NCBI GenBank assembly: GCA_021325655.1
Contig: JAJPGT010000071.1
Span: forward strand, 1-64,000
Source: Pseudomonadota bacterium
GTDB lineage: Bacteria > Chloroflexota > UBA6077 > JAJPGT01
Direction: 5' to 3'
DNA: 64,000 nt
In this document: piece by piece, positions 25,952 through 34,613 of the stretch
Numbering within the stretch: the first letter of the stretch is position 1
How the letters are laid out: every line of letters starts with the position of its first letter
Program-made: the position numbers and the translations under genes
The notes under the pieces: model-generated
Databases searched by the model: none
Told to the model about the DNA's origin: nothing
What the model saw: only the letters and a program-made list of their open reading frames with translations

Positions 25952-26527
25952 ATGCGAGGCCCTGGCAGGGTGTTCAAGCATCCGCTGGCGCTGGTCGAAT
26001 CGGAGCAGATCGGCGCCGGGACGCGGATCTGGGCCTTCGCCCACGTTGCCGCTGGCGCCCGGATCGGCCGCGACTGCAACATCGGCGACCACTGCTACGT
26101 GGAGAGCGGGACCGTCGTGGGCGACGAGGTCACGCTGAAGAACGGCGTCAGCCTCTGGCAGGGCGTCATTCTGCATGACCGCGTCTTCGTCGGGCCGAAC
26201 GTCGCCTTTACCAACGACCGGTTCCCCCGCAGCCGCGACCGAGGTTGGAACGTGGTCGAAACCGTGGTGGAGGAGGGGGCGAGCATCGGCGCCAACGTGA
26301 CGATCGTCTGCGGCGTCCGCATCGGCCGCTACGCGATGATCGGCGCCGGCGCGGTCGTAACGCGCGACGTCATCCCGCACGGCCTCGTCTACGGCAACCC
26401 GGCGCGGCTGCGTGGGCTGGTCTGCCGCTGTGGCCACCCGCTCCCCCCACGGGCACGCTTCCCCTGCTCCTGCCAGCGGTGCGGGTTCACCCTGGAGGTG
26501 GCGCCCGGACCCACCGGGCCTTGGTGA
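25952..26527 (+). CDS. Hexapeptide-repeat acyltransferase with C-terminal Zn-ribbon-like tail
   Basis: Left-handed beta-helix acyltransferase related to WlbB/WbpD N-acetyltransferases of UDP-sugars. Starting at ATG 25952, 191 residues show many hexapeptide turns (GAGTRIWAFAHV, GARIGRDCNIGDHC, GASIGANVTIVCGVRIGRYA) and the active-site region FTNDRFPRS. After the last coil (VYGNPARLRG) comes CRCGHPL and then CSCQRCG, a four-cysteine tail that looks like a small zinc ribbon. It starts 16 bases after the dehydrogenase, so the two should be cotranscribed. Confidence 0.86.
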   Translation: MRGPGRVFKHPLALVESEQIGAGTRIWAFAHVAAGARIGRDCNIGDHCYVESGTVVGDEVTLKNGVSLWQGVILHDRVFVGPNVAFTNDRFPRSRDRGWNVVETVVEEGASIGANVTIVCGVRIGRYAMIGAGAVVTRDVIPHGLVYGNPARLRGLVCRCGHPLPPRARFPCSCQRCGFTLEVAPGPTGPW

Positions 26528-26644
26528 CCTATGGCGGCGAGGCCAGGCGCCACCCGCTCCCTGCGGCTGAGGCGCGCCGCTCGGTACCATAGAGACCCGA
26601 CACGAAGACCCATTGTCGGCACCCCGTCGACAGAGAGCAGACCT

Positions 26645-27547
26645 GTGATCGCAGCTCCCTTCTGGCGCGGCATCGTGTTCATCGTCCTGGCCACCACGCT
26701 GTGGGGCGCCAGTGGGCTGTTCGTCCGCGCCCTCTACGGCTACCAGCTTGCGCCGCTCCAGGTGGTGTACTTCGCCAACCTCATCTCGGGCGTAGCCCTC
26801 ACCGCCGCGCTGGCGCTGGTCGCGCCACGCTACATCCGCCTGCGCTGGCGGGCGATGCCGGGCGTGGTCGCGCTCGGGCTCGTCGGCAACGGGCTGTCGT
26901 TCGTCTGCTACGCCAACGCGGTCGCCCTCACTGGGATCAGTCTGGCCACCCTGCTGCTGTACACCTCTCCGGCCTGGGTGATCGTGCTGGCCTGGCGCTT
27001 CCTGGGCGAGGGGATCGGGCCACGGCGGGTCCTGGCGGTAGGCGCCGCGTTCGCCGGCTGCGCGCTCGTCGCCCGGGTGTACAACCCGGAGGCGGTGCGG
27101 GCCAGCCTGGCGGGGCTGCTGTGGGGACTGGGGAGCGGGTTGGGCTACGGGCTGTACAACGTGGTGGGCAAGCGGGTGCTGGAGGACACCCACCCGCTCA
27201 CCGTCACCTGCTACGGCCTGCTGAGCGGCGCCCTGCTCCTGCTCCCATTCCAGCCTAGCCTGCTCCCGCTCGACGTGCAGGGCCCGGCCTGGCCCTGGCT
27301 CATCGCGTATGTGGTCGGGCCAGCCCTGACCGCGCCGCTGTTCTTCAATGCCAGCCTGCGGCTCCTGGAGGCCGGCCTGGTAAGCTTGCTGTCCCTCTGG
27401 GAGCTGCTCGTGGCGCTCGTGCTGGCAGCGCTGCTGCTCGGCGAAGCGCTGGAGGTCCCCCAGGCGCTCGGCGCGCTGCTGGTCATATCCAGCGTCCTGC
27501 TGCTGCGCCCCGGCCCCGCGCCGGCAGCAGTGCCGCAGACCGGCTAA
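26645..27547 (+). CDS. EamA/DMT-superfamily transporter
   Basis: A membrane protein of about 300 residues with ten hydrophobic helices in two repeats of five, as in EamA/RhaT exporters. The repeat signature appears as GIVFIVLATTLWGASGLFVR in the first half and GLLWGLGSGLGYGLYNVVGK in the second. GTG 26645 puts the first helix close to the N-terminus, as is usual. An in-frame ATG at 26531 would add 38 Arg-rich residues. Substrate unknown: these carriers move metabolites, amino acids or nucleotide sugars. It follows the sugar-modification genes but may be unrelated to them. Confidence 0.85.
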   Translation: MIAAPFWRGIVFIVLATTLWGASGLFVRALYGYQLAPLQVVYFANLISGVALTAALALVAPRYIRLRWRAMPGVVALGLVGNGLSFVCYANAVALTGISLATLLLYTSPAWVIVLAWRFLGEGIGPRRVLAVGAAFAGCALVARVYNPEAVRASLAGLLWGLGSGLGYGLYNVVGKRVLEDTHPLTVTCYGLLSGALLLLPFQPSLLPLDVQGPAWPWLIAYVVGPALTAPLFFNASLRLLEAGLVSLLSLWELLVALVLAALLLGEALEVPQALGALLVISSVLLLRPGPAPAAVPQTG

Positions 27548-27574
27548 CGCCACGCTTGGCCGCGGCGCCGCGGA

Positions 27575-28726
27575 TCAGTCAGCCAGGACCACCCAGCGCT
27601 CCTCGGCATGGCTCTGCAGCACCGCTTCCACGAAGCGCATCGCGCGATGGCCGACGGAGAAATCCGGATAGTCTGTGCCCGCCATGGGCGCGCCCTCTCG
27701 AATCTGGCGATAGGCGGGCTCGAAGCAGGCGCGGAGCGCATCCGGCCAGCCTTCCGGGTGTCCGATCGGCAGCCGTGCCGCCCAGCGCGCCGTGGGCGCG
27801 AGTCGGTTCGGGTCGCGGAACAGGATCTGGTTCGGCCGGTCCCGCCGGCCGATCCAGCACTGGTCGGGCTGCTCCTGGTTCCAGAAGACCGAGCCCTGCG
27901 AGCCGTTCACCTCAATGTTCAGCATGCACTTCCGACCCGCGCTCACCTGGGAGATCAGGCCGGTCGCCAGCGCCCCGTTAGCCAGCTCCAGCCAGAGCAT
28001 GCCACAGTCCTCGGTGGTGACCGGCACCTCCTCGGTCTCCACCCCCTCCACCCTCTGAAAGGCGAGCGCTCCGCCGCGCGGGCGCTGTCGGGTGGGCAGA
28101 AACGTCTTCAGCCGCGCCATCACCCGCCGGACCCGCAGCCCGGTGACGTATTCCACCAGGGTAAACCAGTGGGTGCCAATGTCCGCGATCGCCCGCGACG
28201 CCCCGCTCAGCTCCGCCTCGACGCGCCAGTTGTAGTCGGTGGGGAACAGCAGCCAGTCCTGCAGGTAGCCACCATGGACGAGCTGCACCTCGCCCAGGTC
28301 GCCCCGTGCCACCATGGCCCGCGCCTCCTTGACCAGCGGATAGCCCAGGTAGGTGAAGGCGACCGCGTTGACCCGTCCCCGCTCGCGAGCGAGCGCAACC
28401 AGCTCCGCGGACTGTCGGCTGTCCATGGCGAGCGGCTTCTCGCAGACGACGTGCTTGCCGGCTAGGAGCGCCGCGCGGGCGATCGGGTAGTGCGTGTCGT
28501 TTGGAGTGCAGACGTGCACCACCTGCACCTCGGGGTCGTCCACGAGCGCTCGCCAGTCGCCGTACCCGCGCGCCACCGCGAGTCGCTCGGCAGCCTGCCG
28601 CCCTTTCGCCTCCGACGAGCCGCACACGGCGACGACCTCCGCGTAGCCGAGCCGCCGCACCGCGTCGATGTGAAACGGCCCGATGAAGCCCAACCCCACG
28701 ACGCCAACGCCAATTCGCTCAGACAC
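27575..28726 (-). CDS. Gfo/Idh/MocA-family oxidoreductase
   Basis: A 383-residue NAD(P)-dependent dehydrogenase. GTG 28726 was chosen because GGGAGG lies five bases before it; an ATG at 28753 is also in frame. The Rossmann motif is VGVVGLGFIGPFHIDAVRRL, and the catalytic GKHVVCEKPLA is intact. ADIGTHWFTLVEYVTG and the C-terminal YPDFSVGHRAMRFVEAVL are typical of inositol or sugar dehydrogenase-like members. It is convergent with the DMT transporter, with a 14-base perfect palindrome (CCGCGGCGCCGCGG) between the two stops. It has only distant similarity to the dehydrogenase at 24823. Substrate is unknown. Confidence 0.85.
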   Translation of the reverse strand: MSERIGVGVVGLGFIGPFHIDAVRRLGYAEVVAVCGSSEAKGRQAAERLAVARGYGDWRALVDDPEVQVVHVCTPNDTHYPIARAALLAGKHVVCEKPLAMDSRQSAELVALARERGRVNAVAFTYLGYPLVKEARAMVARGDLGEVQLVHGGYLQDWLLFPTDYNWRVEAELSGASRAIADIGTHWFTLVEYVTGLRVRRVMARLKTFLPTRQRPRGGALAFQRVEGVETEEVPVTTEDCGMLWLELANGALATGLISQVSAGRKCMLNIEVNGSQGSVFWNQEQPDQCWIGRRDRPNQILFRDPNRLAPTARWAARLPIGHPEGWPDALRACFEPAYRQIREGAPMAGTDYPDFSVGHRAMRFVEAVLQSHAEERWVVLAD

Positions 28727-28923
28727 CGTCGCCTCCCACGTACGCCCGCCCATTGTAGCGCCGCGCAGCAGCGGCCGCGCTCCCCGTGTGCCCTGCACCG
28801 AGCACGTCGCGAGACGGAAAGAGGATGCGGCGGGTGGGGCTAGCCGCTAGACTTCCGAGCGCCGCACGCCGAGGCCGGTGAGAGCCCGCCAAGCTGGGCA
28901 GAGCGGCGTACAGTGTGAGAGGG

Positions 28924-30063
28924 ATGGCCCTGCGGGTAGAGCGTCTATCTCTCCGCTACCTCGACGAGCAGACCCGGATCGGCTGGGAGGCGCTGCTGGC
29001 CCGTGGTGGCCGGCAGGCGCTGTTCGTGACCCCCGAGTGGCTGGGCGCCTGGGCAGACGAGCTGGGGCAGGGCTGGGCGCCGCTCTTGCTGGGTGTCTGG
29101 GATGATGGCGTGCTGGTGGGTGTCACCCCGTTCGCCATTCGGCGGCGCCCCGCCGCGCCCTTCGCCACCGTCTCCTGGCTCGGCATCGGCTGCAGCGATT
29201 ACCTGGGTCCGCTGGTCGCCGAGCGCCAGGGCGAGGCCGCGGTCTACGCCGCGCTCTCGGCGCTGCTAGAGGCCGAGCCGAGCTGGGGCCTGCTCGATCT
29301 ACCACGCCTGCCCGCGGAGTCTCCCGCGACGAGCTGGCTGGTGGAGGCGGCGCGCGCGCACGGGATGGCGGTACGGCTGCTGCCAGACTACGCCTGCCCG
29401 GAGATTCGCCTTCAGGGTGACTGGTCCGCGTACCTTCAGGTTCGCGGACAGCACTTCCGCCACTGGCTGCGGAGCAAGCGGCGGAAGCTGGAGCGCCAGG
29501 GCACAGTACAGTACCTGCATCTGAACGACCCGGTAGCGGTAGAGCGGGCGCTCGAGTGTGCCGCGGGGTTGCACGCGGCGCGCTGGCAGGGTCGCTACAA
29601 CAGCAGCCTGTTCTCTGGCTCGCAGCCCGGGCAGCGCTTCTACCGCCGCGCCGTCACCGCCCTCGCCCGGCGAGGCTGGACGGACCTGGCGTTTCTGGAG
29701 CTCAACGGCGAGGCGATCGCCTTCGCCCTGGGGTTTCAGTCCGGCGGCTGCTACGCCTACTACACCCCGGCGCACGCTCCAGCGTTCGACAAGCTCTCGC
29801 CCGGCGGGCTGCTGCTAGCGCACCTGGTGGAGCGCGCCTATGAGCTCGGGCTGGAGGAGTTCGACTTCATGCTCGGCGACGAGGAGTACAAGGTATCCTG
29901 GGCGACCGGCATGCACCACACCGCGCGGCTGCTCGCCGGCCGGCCCGGGCCAGCCGGCCGGCTGGCCCTCGAGGTGAGCCTGGCGCGAGCCCGCCTTCGG
30001 GCCATGCTGCGGCGAAGCCAGCTCGCCCATTGGTTGCGCGACCGCCTCGCCGGCCTGGGCTGA
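28924..30063 (+). CDS. BioF2/FemAB-like GNAT acyltransferase (CelD-type)
   Basis: A 379-residue protein of the acetyltransferase_6 (BioF2-like) family found in polysaccharide and cell-envelope loci. The N-terminal half holds LFVTPEWLGAWADELG and the SDYLGPLV region. The C-terminal half has the characteristic RQFxxW-like helix QHFRHWLRSKRRKLERQG and then GEAIAFALGF, CYAYYTPAHAP and FDFMLGDEEYKVSWA. ATG 28924 follows GTGAGAGGG, and a TACAGT box lies only 10 bases upstream, so the leader would be very short. It probably transfers an acyl or aminoacyl group to a sugar or lipid; the acceptor is not evident. Confidence 0.82.
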   Translation: MALRVERLSLRYLDEQTRIGWEALLARGGRQALFVTPEWLGAWADELGQGWAPLLLGVWDDGVLVGVTPFAIRRRPAAPFATVSWLGIGCSDYLGPLVAERQGEAAVYAALSALLEAEPSWGLLDLPRLPAESPATSWLVEAARAHGMAVRLLPDYACPEIRLQGDWSAYLQVRGQHFRHWLRSKRRKLERQGTVQYLHLNDPVAVERALECAAGLHAARWQGRYNSSLFSGSQPGQRFYRRAVTALARRGWTDLAFLELNGEAIAFALGFQSGGCYAYYTPAHAPAFDKLSPGGLLLAHLVERAYELGLEEFDFMLGDEEYKVSWATGMHHTARLLAGRPGPAGRLALEVSLARARLRAMLRRSQLAHWLRDRLAGLG

Positions 30064-30088
30064 ATGGCAGTGGGCTATACTCCACGCC

Positions 30089-32389
30089 GTGTCTGAGCTC
30101 CTCTTTGGGCGCGACCCCACTCTGGGGATCGTCTCTGTTACCGCCGGGCGCGACGGTTCAGCGCAGGTCTGGCGGCGCGTAGACGGGCAGATCCACCACG
30201 AGCGGGCACGATTCCCGAACTGGTTCCTGGTGGACGACCTGGACCTGCTCGGCGGAAGCGTCTACCACTGGCTGAGCCTGGACGACCTGCGCCTCGGTCG
30301 GCTCGATCCCCCCGGTGGCCTGGCGGTGGTCCGGCTCGCCGGTGAGCATCCCTTTCGCTACCTGGTGCTGACAACGCGCCTGGCCGAGCTCGAAGCAAGT
30401 ATTGTGAGCTACCACACCAAGCGCTCCGGAGAGCCGCCGGTGCGCAGCCTGCAAGATCTGCGCGGCCGGGTCTACTGGCGCCCACCAGCCGAGCAGTACC
30501 TGATCCTCAGCGGCCGGACCTACTTCAAAGGCCTCACCTACTCCGAGCTGGTGCGGCTCCAGTTCGACCTGGAGACGACCGGGCTGGACGAGCGGACCGA
30601 CCGCATCTTCATGATCAACATCTCCGACAGCCGCGGCTTCCGCGTGTGCCTGGATATCGCGACGTTGGATGAGCGCGAGCTGATTGAGGAGTTCGTCCGC
30701 ATCGTCCGCGAGCGCGACCCGGACGTCATCGAGAACCACAATATCTTCGAGTTCGACATCCCCTTCCTGATGCGGCGCGCCGCGGCGCTGGGCGTGAAGC
30801 TGGCCCTGGGGCGCGACGGCTCCAGCTTCACCAGCAGCCCGGACTCGCTGAAGGTCGGCGACCGCAGCGAGCCCTTCACCCGCTACAGCCTGGTGGGGCG
30901 GGAGATCATCGACACGCTGCACGCGGTCAAGCGCTACGGGGCGATCGTGCGCGAGATGCGCGACCGAGGCCTCAAGCAGGCGGCGCGCTACTTCGGCGTC
31001 GCCCGCGAGGACCGGGAGTACGTCCACGGCCCAGAGATTTGGCAGACCTTCCAGTCCGATCCGGACCGTGTCCGCCGCTACGGTGGCGACGACGTGGACG
31101 AGGTGAACGAGCTGTCCAAGCTGCTGCTGGGCGCATCGTTCGCGCTCGCGTCGCTGGTGCCCAAGCCGTACGAACGGATCGCCACCTCGGGGACCGGCCA
31201 GGGGCTGATCGAGCCGCTGCTGGTGCGCGCTTACCTGTCTGCTGGCCACTCTCTACCGCGCGGCCAGAGCAGCGGCGGCACCTACGCGGGTGGACGCACC
31301 GAGCTGTTCACCAGCGGAGTGATCCAGCGGGTGGTGAAGGTGGACGTCGCCTCGCTGTACCCGAGCCTGATGCTCGCCCATGGGATCAAGCCGCGGAGCG
31401 ACGACCTGGGCGTGTTCCCCACCCTGCTGCGGGCGCTCACCGAGCGGCGCCTGGAGCACAAAGCCGCGGCGCGGCGCCTGCCTCTGGGCAGTTCCGAGCA
31501 GGTGTATCACCAGGCGCTCCAGCAAGCGATGAAACAGCTCATCAACTCCTTCTACGGTAGCCTGGGCACCTCGTTCGCGCTGTTTGGCGACCTGGAGGCT
31601 GCGGCAGAGGTGACGCGACTGGGCCGCGAGGTGCTCGGAGCGATGCTCGCCGCGTTGGAGCAGCGCGGCGTGACACTGATCGAGGCCGATACCGATGGCG
31701 TCTTCTTCGGTGTCCCGGAAGGCTGGACCGAGGCGGACGAGGAGCGGCTGGTGGCGGAGGTCGCCGCCAGTCTGCCCTATGGGATCAGCGTGGAGCTGGA
31801 AGGGCGCTACGCGGCGATGTACTCCTACGCGGAAAAGAACTACGTCCTGCAGGGCTACGACGGGAGCATCAAGATCGTCGGCGGCTCCTTTCGCTCGGCC
31901 AAGATCGAACGCTACGGCGAGCAGTTCCTGGCCGCGGCCATGCCGCTGCTGTTTCGCGGCGACGTGGCCGGCATCCGAGCGCTCTACCAGGACACCGTTG
32001 CTCGGCTGCGGGCCCGCCAGGTCCCCACCGAGGATCTATGTGTGTCGGTGATCCTGTCCAAGACGCCCCAGGCCTACCGCAAGGCGCGGCGCAAAGAGGA
32101 GCAGTACGAAGTGCTGCTGGCCGCCGGCCAGCAGACGTGGCGTCCCGGGCAGCGCGTCCGCTACTACCAGACTCGAACCGGCAAGCGGCTATTGGATGAC
32201 CACCAGGGCGACTACGACCCGGAGTACTATGTCCAGAAGCTCCGCGACGTGTACTGTGCCCGGCTCGCCCGGGCCTTCACACCCCAGGACTTCCAGGCGC
32301 TGTTCGAGGCCAGCCCCACGCTGTTCGAGCCTGACCTGAGCGCGATCAAGCCGATCTGCAGCCGCGAGCGGGTGCTGGAGCGCGCCTAG
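30089..32389 (+). CDS. Family B DNA polymerase
   Basis: A 766-residue archaeal/phage-style DNA polymerase with all catalytic motifs. The 3'-5' exonuclease domain has Exo I FDLETTG (Asp160, Glu162), Exo II ENHNIFEFDIPF and Exo III RRYGGDDVDE. The polymerase domain has motif A DVASLYPSLM (Asp419), motif B KQLINSFYGSLG and motif C EADTDGVFF (Asp534, Asp536). In bacteria such enzymes (Pol II-like) act in repair or damage bypass. The gene starts at GTG 30089, only seven bases after a TATACT hexamer and without a Shine-Dalgarno, so the mRNA may be leaderless. No clamp-binding motif is obvious at the C-terminus. Confidence 0.93.
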   Translation: MSELLFGRDPTLGIVSVTAGRDGSAQVWRRVDGQIHHERARFPNWFLVDDLDLLGGSVYHWLSLDDLRLGRLDPPGGLAVVRLAGEHPFRYLVLTTRLAELEASIVSYHTKRSGEPPVRSLQDLRGRVYWRPPAEQYLILSGRTYFKGLTYSELVRLQFDLETTGLDERTDRIFMINISDSRGFRVCLDIATLDERELIEEFVRIVRERDPDVIENHNIFEFDIPFLMRRAAALGVKLALGRDGSSFTSSPDSLKVGDRSEPFTRYSLVGREIIDTLHAVKRYGAIVREMRDRGLKQAARYFGVAREDREYVHGPEIWQTFQSDPDRVRRYGGDDVDEVNELSKLLLGASFALASLVPKPYERIATSGTGQGLIEPLLVRAYLSAGHSLPRGQSSGGTYAGGRTELFTSGVIQRVVKVDVASLYPSLMLAHGIKPRSDDLGVFPTLLRALTERRLEHKAAARRLPLGSSEQVYHQALQQAMKQLINSFYGSLGTSFALFGDLEAAAEVTRLGREVLGAMLAALEQRGVTLIEADTDGVFFGVPEGWTEADEERLVAEVAASLPYGISVELEGRYAAMYSYAEKNYVLQGYDGSIKIVGGSFRSAKIERYGEQFLAAAMPLLFRGDVAGIRALYQDTVARLRARQVPTEDLCVSVILSKTPQAYRKARRKEEQYEVLLAAGQQTWRPGQRVRYYQTRTGKRLLDDHQGDYDPEYYVQKLRDVYCARLARAFTPQDFQALFEASPTLFEPDLSAIKPICSRERVLERA

Positions 32390-32437
32390 CCGCCGCTCGC
32401 CGCTCCACCAGGCCGCGCCCACCCTCGGCTCACGGGA

Positions 32438-33193
32438 TCAGAGCCGGAGTCGTTCACCCTCTTGCGCAATCTCGTCCACGATCTCGTCCAACCGAGCGAG
32501 CGCGTCGGCACCAAGGTGCGTCAGGATGAGCCGGCGGCACCCCAGGCGGGCCCGGTGTGCACGAATGGCGGCGTACGAGAGGTGGAACTTGACCTGGCGC
32601 TCAACGGTGTAGCACTCGCAGAGGAACAGGTCTGCGCCATGCGCCGCCTCCACCAGCGCCTCCGTCCACTCGGTATCCCCTGAATAAGCCAGCACCTTGT
32701 CCTGATACGCCAGCCGAAACGCATAGGCAGGGGCGCCGCTGGGATGCACCACGGGGAAGGCCGTCACCACCAGCGAGCCAAGGTGGACCGCCTGGCGCTC
32801 GGGCAGCCCCAGCCACTGGACCGCGAAGCGGCGCTGGACGCCGGAAGAGCCAGGAAACAGCACCTCCATCGCTTGCAGCACCCGCTCCTGGAGCCCCGGC
32901 GGCCCGGCCACCAGCAGGGGCCGCTCGCAGCGGCCGAACTGGCCGTCCAGGACGAGGAAGGGGATACCGCCGAAGTGATCCCCGTGCAGGTGGCTGACGA
33001 GCACGCTGTCGACCGCGCCCGGGTCCATCCCCAGCCGCTTCAGGGCGACCAGCGACGAGGCGCCACAGTCGAGCAGCAAACGCGTCGAAGCCGCCTGCAC
33101 GAAGGTGCAGGCCTGGAAACGCCCACCGCTGCCAAAGGCATCCCCACCCCCAACAAAGCGAACGCCGATCCCGCCCTGTTCGTCGTGCATCAT
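32438..33193 (-). CDS. MBL-fold metal-dependent hydrolase (RNase Z-like)
   Basis: A 251-residue metallo-beta-lactamase fold hydrolase. ATG 33193 was chosen because GAGGG lies six bases upstream. The zinc motif HLHGDHFGG (HxHxDH) is complete. The later ligands are in FPVVHPSG, AYSGDTEWTEAL and ILTHLGADAL. Its size and the LLLDCGASSLVALKRLG opening resemble RNase Z-related hydrolases, but the exosite arm of true tRNase Z is absent. It converges with DNA polymerase B. Substrate unknown. Confidence 0.86.
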   Translation of the reverse strand: MMHDEQGGIGVRFVGGGDAFGSGGRFQACTFVQAASTRLLLDCGASSLVALKRLGMDPGAVDSVLVSHLHGDHFGGIPFLVLDGQFGRCERPLLVAGPPGLQERVLQAMEVLFPGSSGVQRRFAVQWLGLPERQAVHLGSLVVTAFPVVHPSGAPAYAFRLAYQDKVLAYSGDTEWTEALVEAAHGADLFLCECYTVERQVKFHLSYAAIRAHRARLGCRRLILTHLGADALARLDEIVDEIAQEGERLRL

Positions 33194-33326
33194 CCTTTTC
33201 CCTCGCACCAGCCTGCGCCCGGATCTCTGTGAGGCGCTTCCATTGACTTTCACTTTGCGACCCGCTCGTGTATCGTGCCTCTAGGCGCGGCTACCGGCCG
33301 CGACGAACGATAGAGGAGCGCTGGCG

Positions 33327-33413
33327 ATGCCAGACAAGGGACCAGGGTCCAGGGGTGGGAACAAGAAGCCCAAGGCTGACAAGAGTGGGGCCAAGGGGAG
33401 CAAGAAGAAGTAA
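33327..33413 (+). CDS. 28-residue Lys/Gly-rich small protein
   Basis: ATG 33327 follows GAGGAGCGCTGGCG. The frame reads MPDKGPGSRGG, then NKKPKADKSG and finally AKGSKKK before a TAA. It has nine lysines and two arginines in 28 residues, no hydrophobic core, and would be fully disordered and nucleic-acid or phosphate binding by charge. Similar tiny proteins starting MPDKG or MPEKG are known to me from high-GC bacteria, but I cannot name a function. Confidence 0.5.
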   Translation: MPDKGPGSRGGNKKPKADKSGAKGSKKK

Positions 33414-33639
33414 GCCACCAGACTGAGCGCCACGGGGCTGGGTGGAACGGGACCAGGCTCCCCCGGTCCGGAGCACAGCAGGGCACCAGAGTATCCTGGG
33501 GCGCCTCCCCCCGACAGGGCTGGATCGCTCGGGTGAGATCGCTCACCGGCTGGATGTGGCGCACGCCACTGCCGCACCGCCGCGAATTCGGCATAGTGGC
33601 ATCCAGCCGGTGAGATTCCTCGCCGAGCGGGAGGCACTC

Positions 33640-33828
33640 ATGTTGGATGGGCAGGCGACCTGGATTACGGAAGCCGCGCTCAGCGTGCTCAGCGAGACGC
33701 TTCGCTGGCGCGTGCAGCTCCTGATGCAGGGCTTCGAGGATGGCGAAGTCGACTATCTGTCGTACCTGCGCTGGCTGCACGATCGAGGCCGCGTCGGCGG
33801 TCCCTGGGACGGGGCCCGGCGCGACTAG
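33640..33828 (+). CDS. Small hypothetical protein, 62 residues
   Basis: ATG 33640 follows GCGGGAGGCACTC, a good ribosome binding site. The product starts MLDGQATWITEAALSVLSET and is mostly helical and acidic (LLMQGFEDGEVDYLSYLRWL), with a Gly/Arg-rich tail. A GTG at 33442 keeps the frame open for 66 more codons, but that part is Pro/Arg-rich and unconvincing. I do not recognise a family. It converges with the liv operon. Confidence 0.5.
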   Translation: MLDGQATWITEAALSVLSETLRWRVQLLMQGFEDGEVDYLSYLRWLHDRGRVGGPWDGARRD

Positions 33829-33873
33829 GGCCCGGGACCGCCCCGGCACCTTGATGTGCGCGGCGCTGAGGGC

Positions 33874-34584
33874 TCAGGCGATGCCCAGATAGGCCTTCTG
33901 CACCTGGGGATTCTGCTGGAGGTTCTTGCCCGTGTCGGCCAGCACGATGGTGCCGGTTTCGATCACGTAGCCGCGGTGCGCAATGGCCAGCGCCATGAGC
34001 GCATTCTGCTCCACCAGCAGCACCGTGGTGCCCTGCCTGTTGATCTGAACAATGGTCTCGAAGATGGTCTCCACCAGCAGCGGCGCCAGCCCCATGGAGG
34101 GCTCGTCCAGCAGCAGGATCTTCGGCCGCGCCATCAGTGCCCGCCCAATCGCCAGCATCTGCTGCTCACCGCCGGACAGCGTCCCACCCTTCTGGTTGTA
34201 GCGTTCCCGCAGGCGGGGGAAGAGATTCATCACCCGCTCCATGTCGGCCGCGATCTCCCCATCCTTGCGGGCGAAGGCGCCCATCTCCAGGTTCTCGCGG
34301 ACCGTCATCCGGGGGAAGATTCGCCGTCCCTCGGGCGCCTGGCAGATCCCGCGCGCCACGATCTCGTGCGGCTCGAGGCGGTCGATTCGCTCCCCGGCCA
34401 GGACGATCGTCCCCTGGCGGGGATGCACGATGCCGGAGATCGTCTTCAGAGTCGTCGTCTTGCCGGCGCCGTTGGCACCGATCAGGGTGACGATCTCGCC
34501 CCGGTCAACCGCGAGGCTCACCCCCTTGAGTGCGTGGATCTGTCCATAGTAGGTGTGGATGTCGTTAACCTCGAGGAGCGCCAT
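33874..34584 (-). CDS. livF: Branched-chain amino acid ABC transporter ATPase LivF
   Basis: One of the two ATPases of a liv-type importer. From ATG 34584 (AGGA upstream) the product is 236 residues; an ATG five codons earlier is possible. Walker A GANGAGKTTTL, Q-loop CQAPEGRRIFPRMTV, signature LSGGEQQMLAIGRALM and Walker B ILLLDEPSMGL are intact. The opening MALLEVNDIHTYYGQIHAL is diagnostic for LivF. Last gene of the minus-strand operon K-H-M-G-F. Confidence 0.94.
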   Translation of the reverse strand: MALLEVNDIHTYYGQIHALKGVSLAVDRGEIVTLIGANGAGKTTTLKTISGIVHPRQGTIVLAGERIDRLEPHEIVARGICQAPEGRRIFPRMTVRENLEMGAFARKDGEIAADMERVMNLFPRLRERYNQKGGTLSGGEQQMLAIGRALMARPKILLLDEPSMGLAPLLVETIFETIVQINRQGTTVLLVEQNALMALAIAHRGYVIETGTIVLADTGKNLQQNPQVQKAYLGIA

Positions 34585-34613
34585 CGATTCCTGCTTCATT
34601 CAGAAGTTTCGGG

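Noticed and set aside
30158-31249. Long antisense frame inside the DNA polymerase gene
   Set aside because: The sense strand carries all catalytic motifs. Antisense frames are expected at this GC content.
33241-33276. TTGACT and TATCGT upstream of the 28-residue gene as a promoter
   Set aside because: The spacing of 22 bases is too long for a standard sigma-70 promoter.
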